A stretch of 32,156 nt of DNA, taken from assembly GCA_017620915.1 (NCBI GenBank), contig JAFZSK010000069.1, positions 1 through 32,156 on the forward strand, given 5' to 3'. Positions 31,441-32,156 of this stretch are shown here, piece by piece. The number at the start of each line of letters is the position of its first letter. Position 1 is the stretch's first letter. The notes beneath the pieces are model-generated. The model worked only from the letters and a program-made list of their open reading frames with translations. It searched no databases and was not told the origin of the DNA. The translations under genes were made by a program, and so were the position numbers. The DNA is from Clostridia bacterium (GTDB lineage: Bacteria; Bacillota; Clostridia; UBA1212; UBA1255).

Positions 31441-32040
31441 TCATTCCGCACCGTGCGCTTTGCGGTTCACGATCGCGGAGATATCATCATACTCCATTCC
31501 GGCGGAAATTTCAACCGCATAATGCAATTTCAAAACGATCAGATCCTCCGGCGAAAACTCCGTGATTACAGAATACCCCTGATAGAATATACTGTCGGAA
31601 TACTTGTACGAATCGTTGAGCAGCCCCAGCGCCTGCGTAAATTCTTCGGTCAACGCATGCAGCACATCCGCCTCCGAGGATTCCGCCTCGCGCACAATAA
31701 AGATCGAGCCGGAAAACAGCGCGCCGGTGGAATTGTACCACGAAACGTGGGCGTAGCCTAACGCGGGGTCATTATATTGACCGGTGATCTCATTCATTTC
31801 GGCCGCAGTAACAAATTCCAGCGTCAGTTCCGCGGCTTCGGCATTGACCACGCGCGTCACGCCCGGAAAGCCCGGTATAACCTCGATCCGCGCGATAAGA
31901 TTCTGAATGTAATACTCATATTTCTCGGCATCGGAGGAAGGCCGGACATAGAGCAGGATCGGTCGTACCCATTTGTGCAATTTACCGTCTACTGTGCCGT
32001 GCTCCGCGCCCAGCGCCACTTCTTTGTAATACGGCAGCAA
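31441..32040 (-). CDS. DUF2927-like protein, probably N-terminally incomplete
   Basis: At least 199 residues. ADVLHALTEEFTQALGLLND followed by SIFYQ, and near the end FSPEDLIVLKLHYAVEISAGM, match the DUF2927 pattern, whose function is not known. HALTEE resembles a metal-binding helix, but no complete zinc motif can be claimed. The only start in frame is TTG at 32040, with a weak AGGA upstream. The frame stays open further right through about 30 plausible codons (YTFTWPTAEPDSGYSPEFW) until a TAG near 32127-32129. The true start or a secretion signal may therefore be lost to a frameshift or lie beyond the edge. It precedes metK by 47 bases in the same direction. Confidence 0.65.
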   Translation of the reverse strand: MLPYYKEVALGAEHGTVDGKLHKWVRPILLYVRPSSDAEKYEYYIQNLIARIEVIPGFPGVTRVVNAEAAELTLEFVTAAEMNEITGQYNDPALGYAHVSWYNSTGALFSGSIFIVREAESSEADVLHALTEEFTQALGLLNDSYKYSDSIFYQGYSVITEFSPEDLIVLKLHYAVEISAGMEYDDISAIVNRKAHGAE

Positions 32041-32156
32041 TGCTTCCGCTTCCTGCCAGAACTCCGGACTGTAGCCGGAATCCGGTTCCGCGGTAGGCCA
32101 AGTGAATGTATATGCGCAAGAGTCTTCCTAAGGTCGCTGCATGCTTCATAATGTAC

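Noticed and set aside
30443-31522. A 359-codon open frame on the plus strand opposite metK
   Set aside because: It is the antisense shadow of metK. The translation is His/Arg/Ala-rich without recognisable motifs, and no ribosome site is present.

Overview
The window looks like chromosomal DNA from an uncultured member of the Bacillota, most likely Clostridia-like. The evidence is a T-box leader on alaS, a TPP riboswitch on a ThiT-type transporter, a FakA/FakB (DhaL/DegV) fatty-acid kinase pair, an HTH-cupin regulator heading a potABCD operon, an AlaR/AlaT-like pair, strong AGGAGG ribosome sites, lipoprotein signal sequences and intrinsic terminators. No phage, plasmid, insertion sequence, CRISPR array or rRNA was seen, and the only tRNA is tRNA-Leu(UAA). 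Base composition looks moderate to slightly GC-rich by eye.

Layout. 1-3.9 kb (minus strand): alaS, running off the left edge, with its T-box leader and promoter, then a thiT-like gene under a TPP riboswitch. 3.9-8.5 kb: small RNA-modification and housekeeping genes (RsmC-like methyltransferase, GNAT acetyltransferase, antisense tRNA-Leu, RluA-type pseudouridine synthase), then a GH78 alpha-L-rhamnosidase on the minus strand. This stretch carries five copies of a short repeat with the core GGGGTCAGAC, and two of the genes contain it in frame. 8.5-12.1 kb (minus): a 997-residue lipoprotein of unknown function and an HTH-cupin regulator separated by a terminator. Together with the rhamnosidase they look like a small carbohydrate-use locus.

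12.2-19 kb (plus): an apparent six- or seven-gene operon, with an HTH-cupin regulator, potA, potB, potC and potD (polyamine ABC importer), a TPR protein and a DUF4037-like nucleotidyltransferase-fold protein. The genes overlap or nearly touch, and a structured leader precedes them. 19-24.1 kb: fakA and fakB (minus), a divergent XRE-membrane protein (plus), and a minus-strand protein that may be a NodB-like carbohydrate-active enzyme. 24.3-28.5 kb (plus): an Lrp/AsnC regulator and class I aminotransferase, followed by a second rhamnosidase-like six-hairpin protein. 28.6-32.1 kb: an ECF-type sigma factor fused to a long C-terminal region (plus), then metK and a DUF2927-like protein (minus) reaching the right edge.

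The most unusual points are the coding-sequence-embedded repeat family, the sigma factor with its roughly 360-residue extension, a PotD-like lipoprotein with an additional C-terminal membrane helix, the TPR and DUF4037 genes joined to a polyamine transporter, and the lipoprotein/rhamnosidase locus behind an attenuator-like terminator. I did not find a clearly new defence or mobile system. Family assignments rest on motifs recognised by eye; no database search was run.
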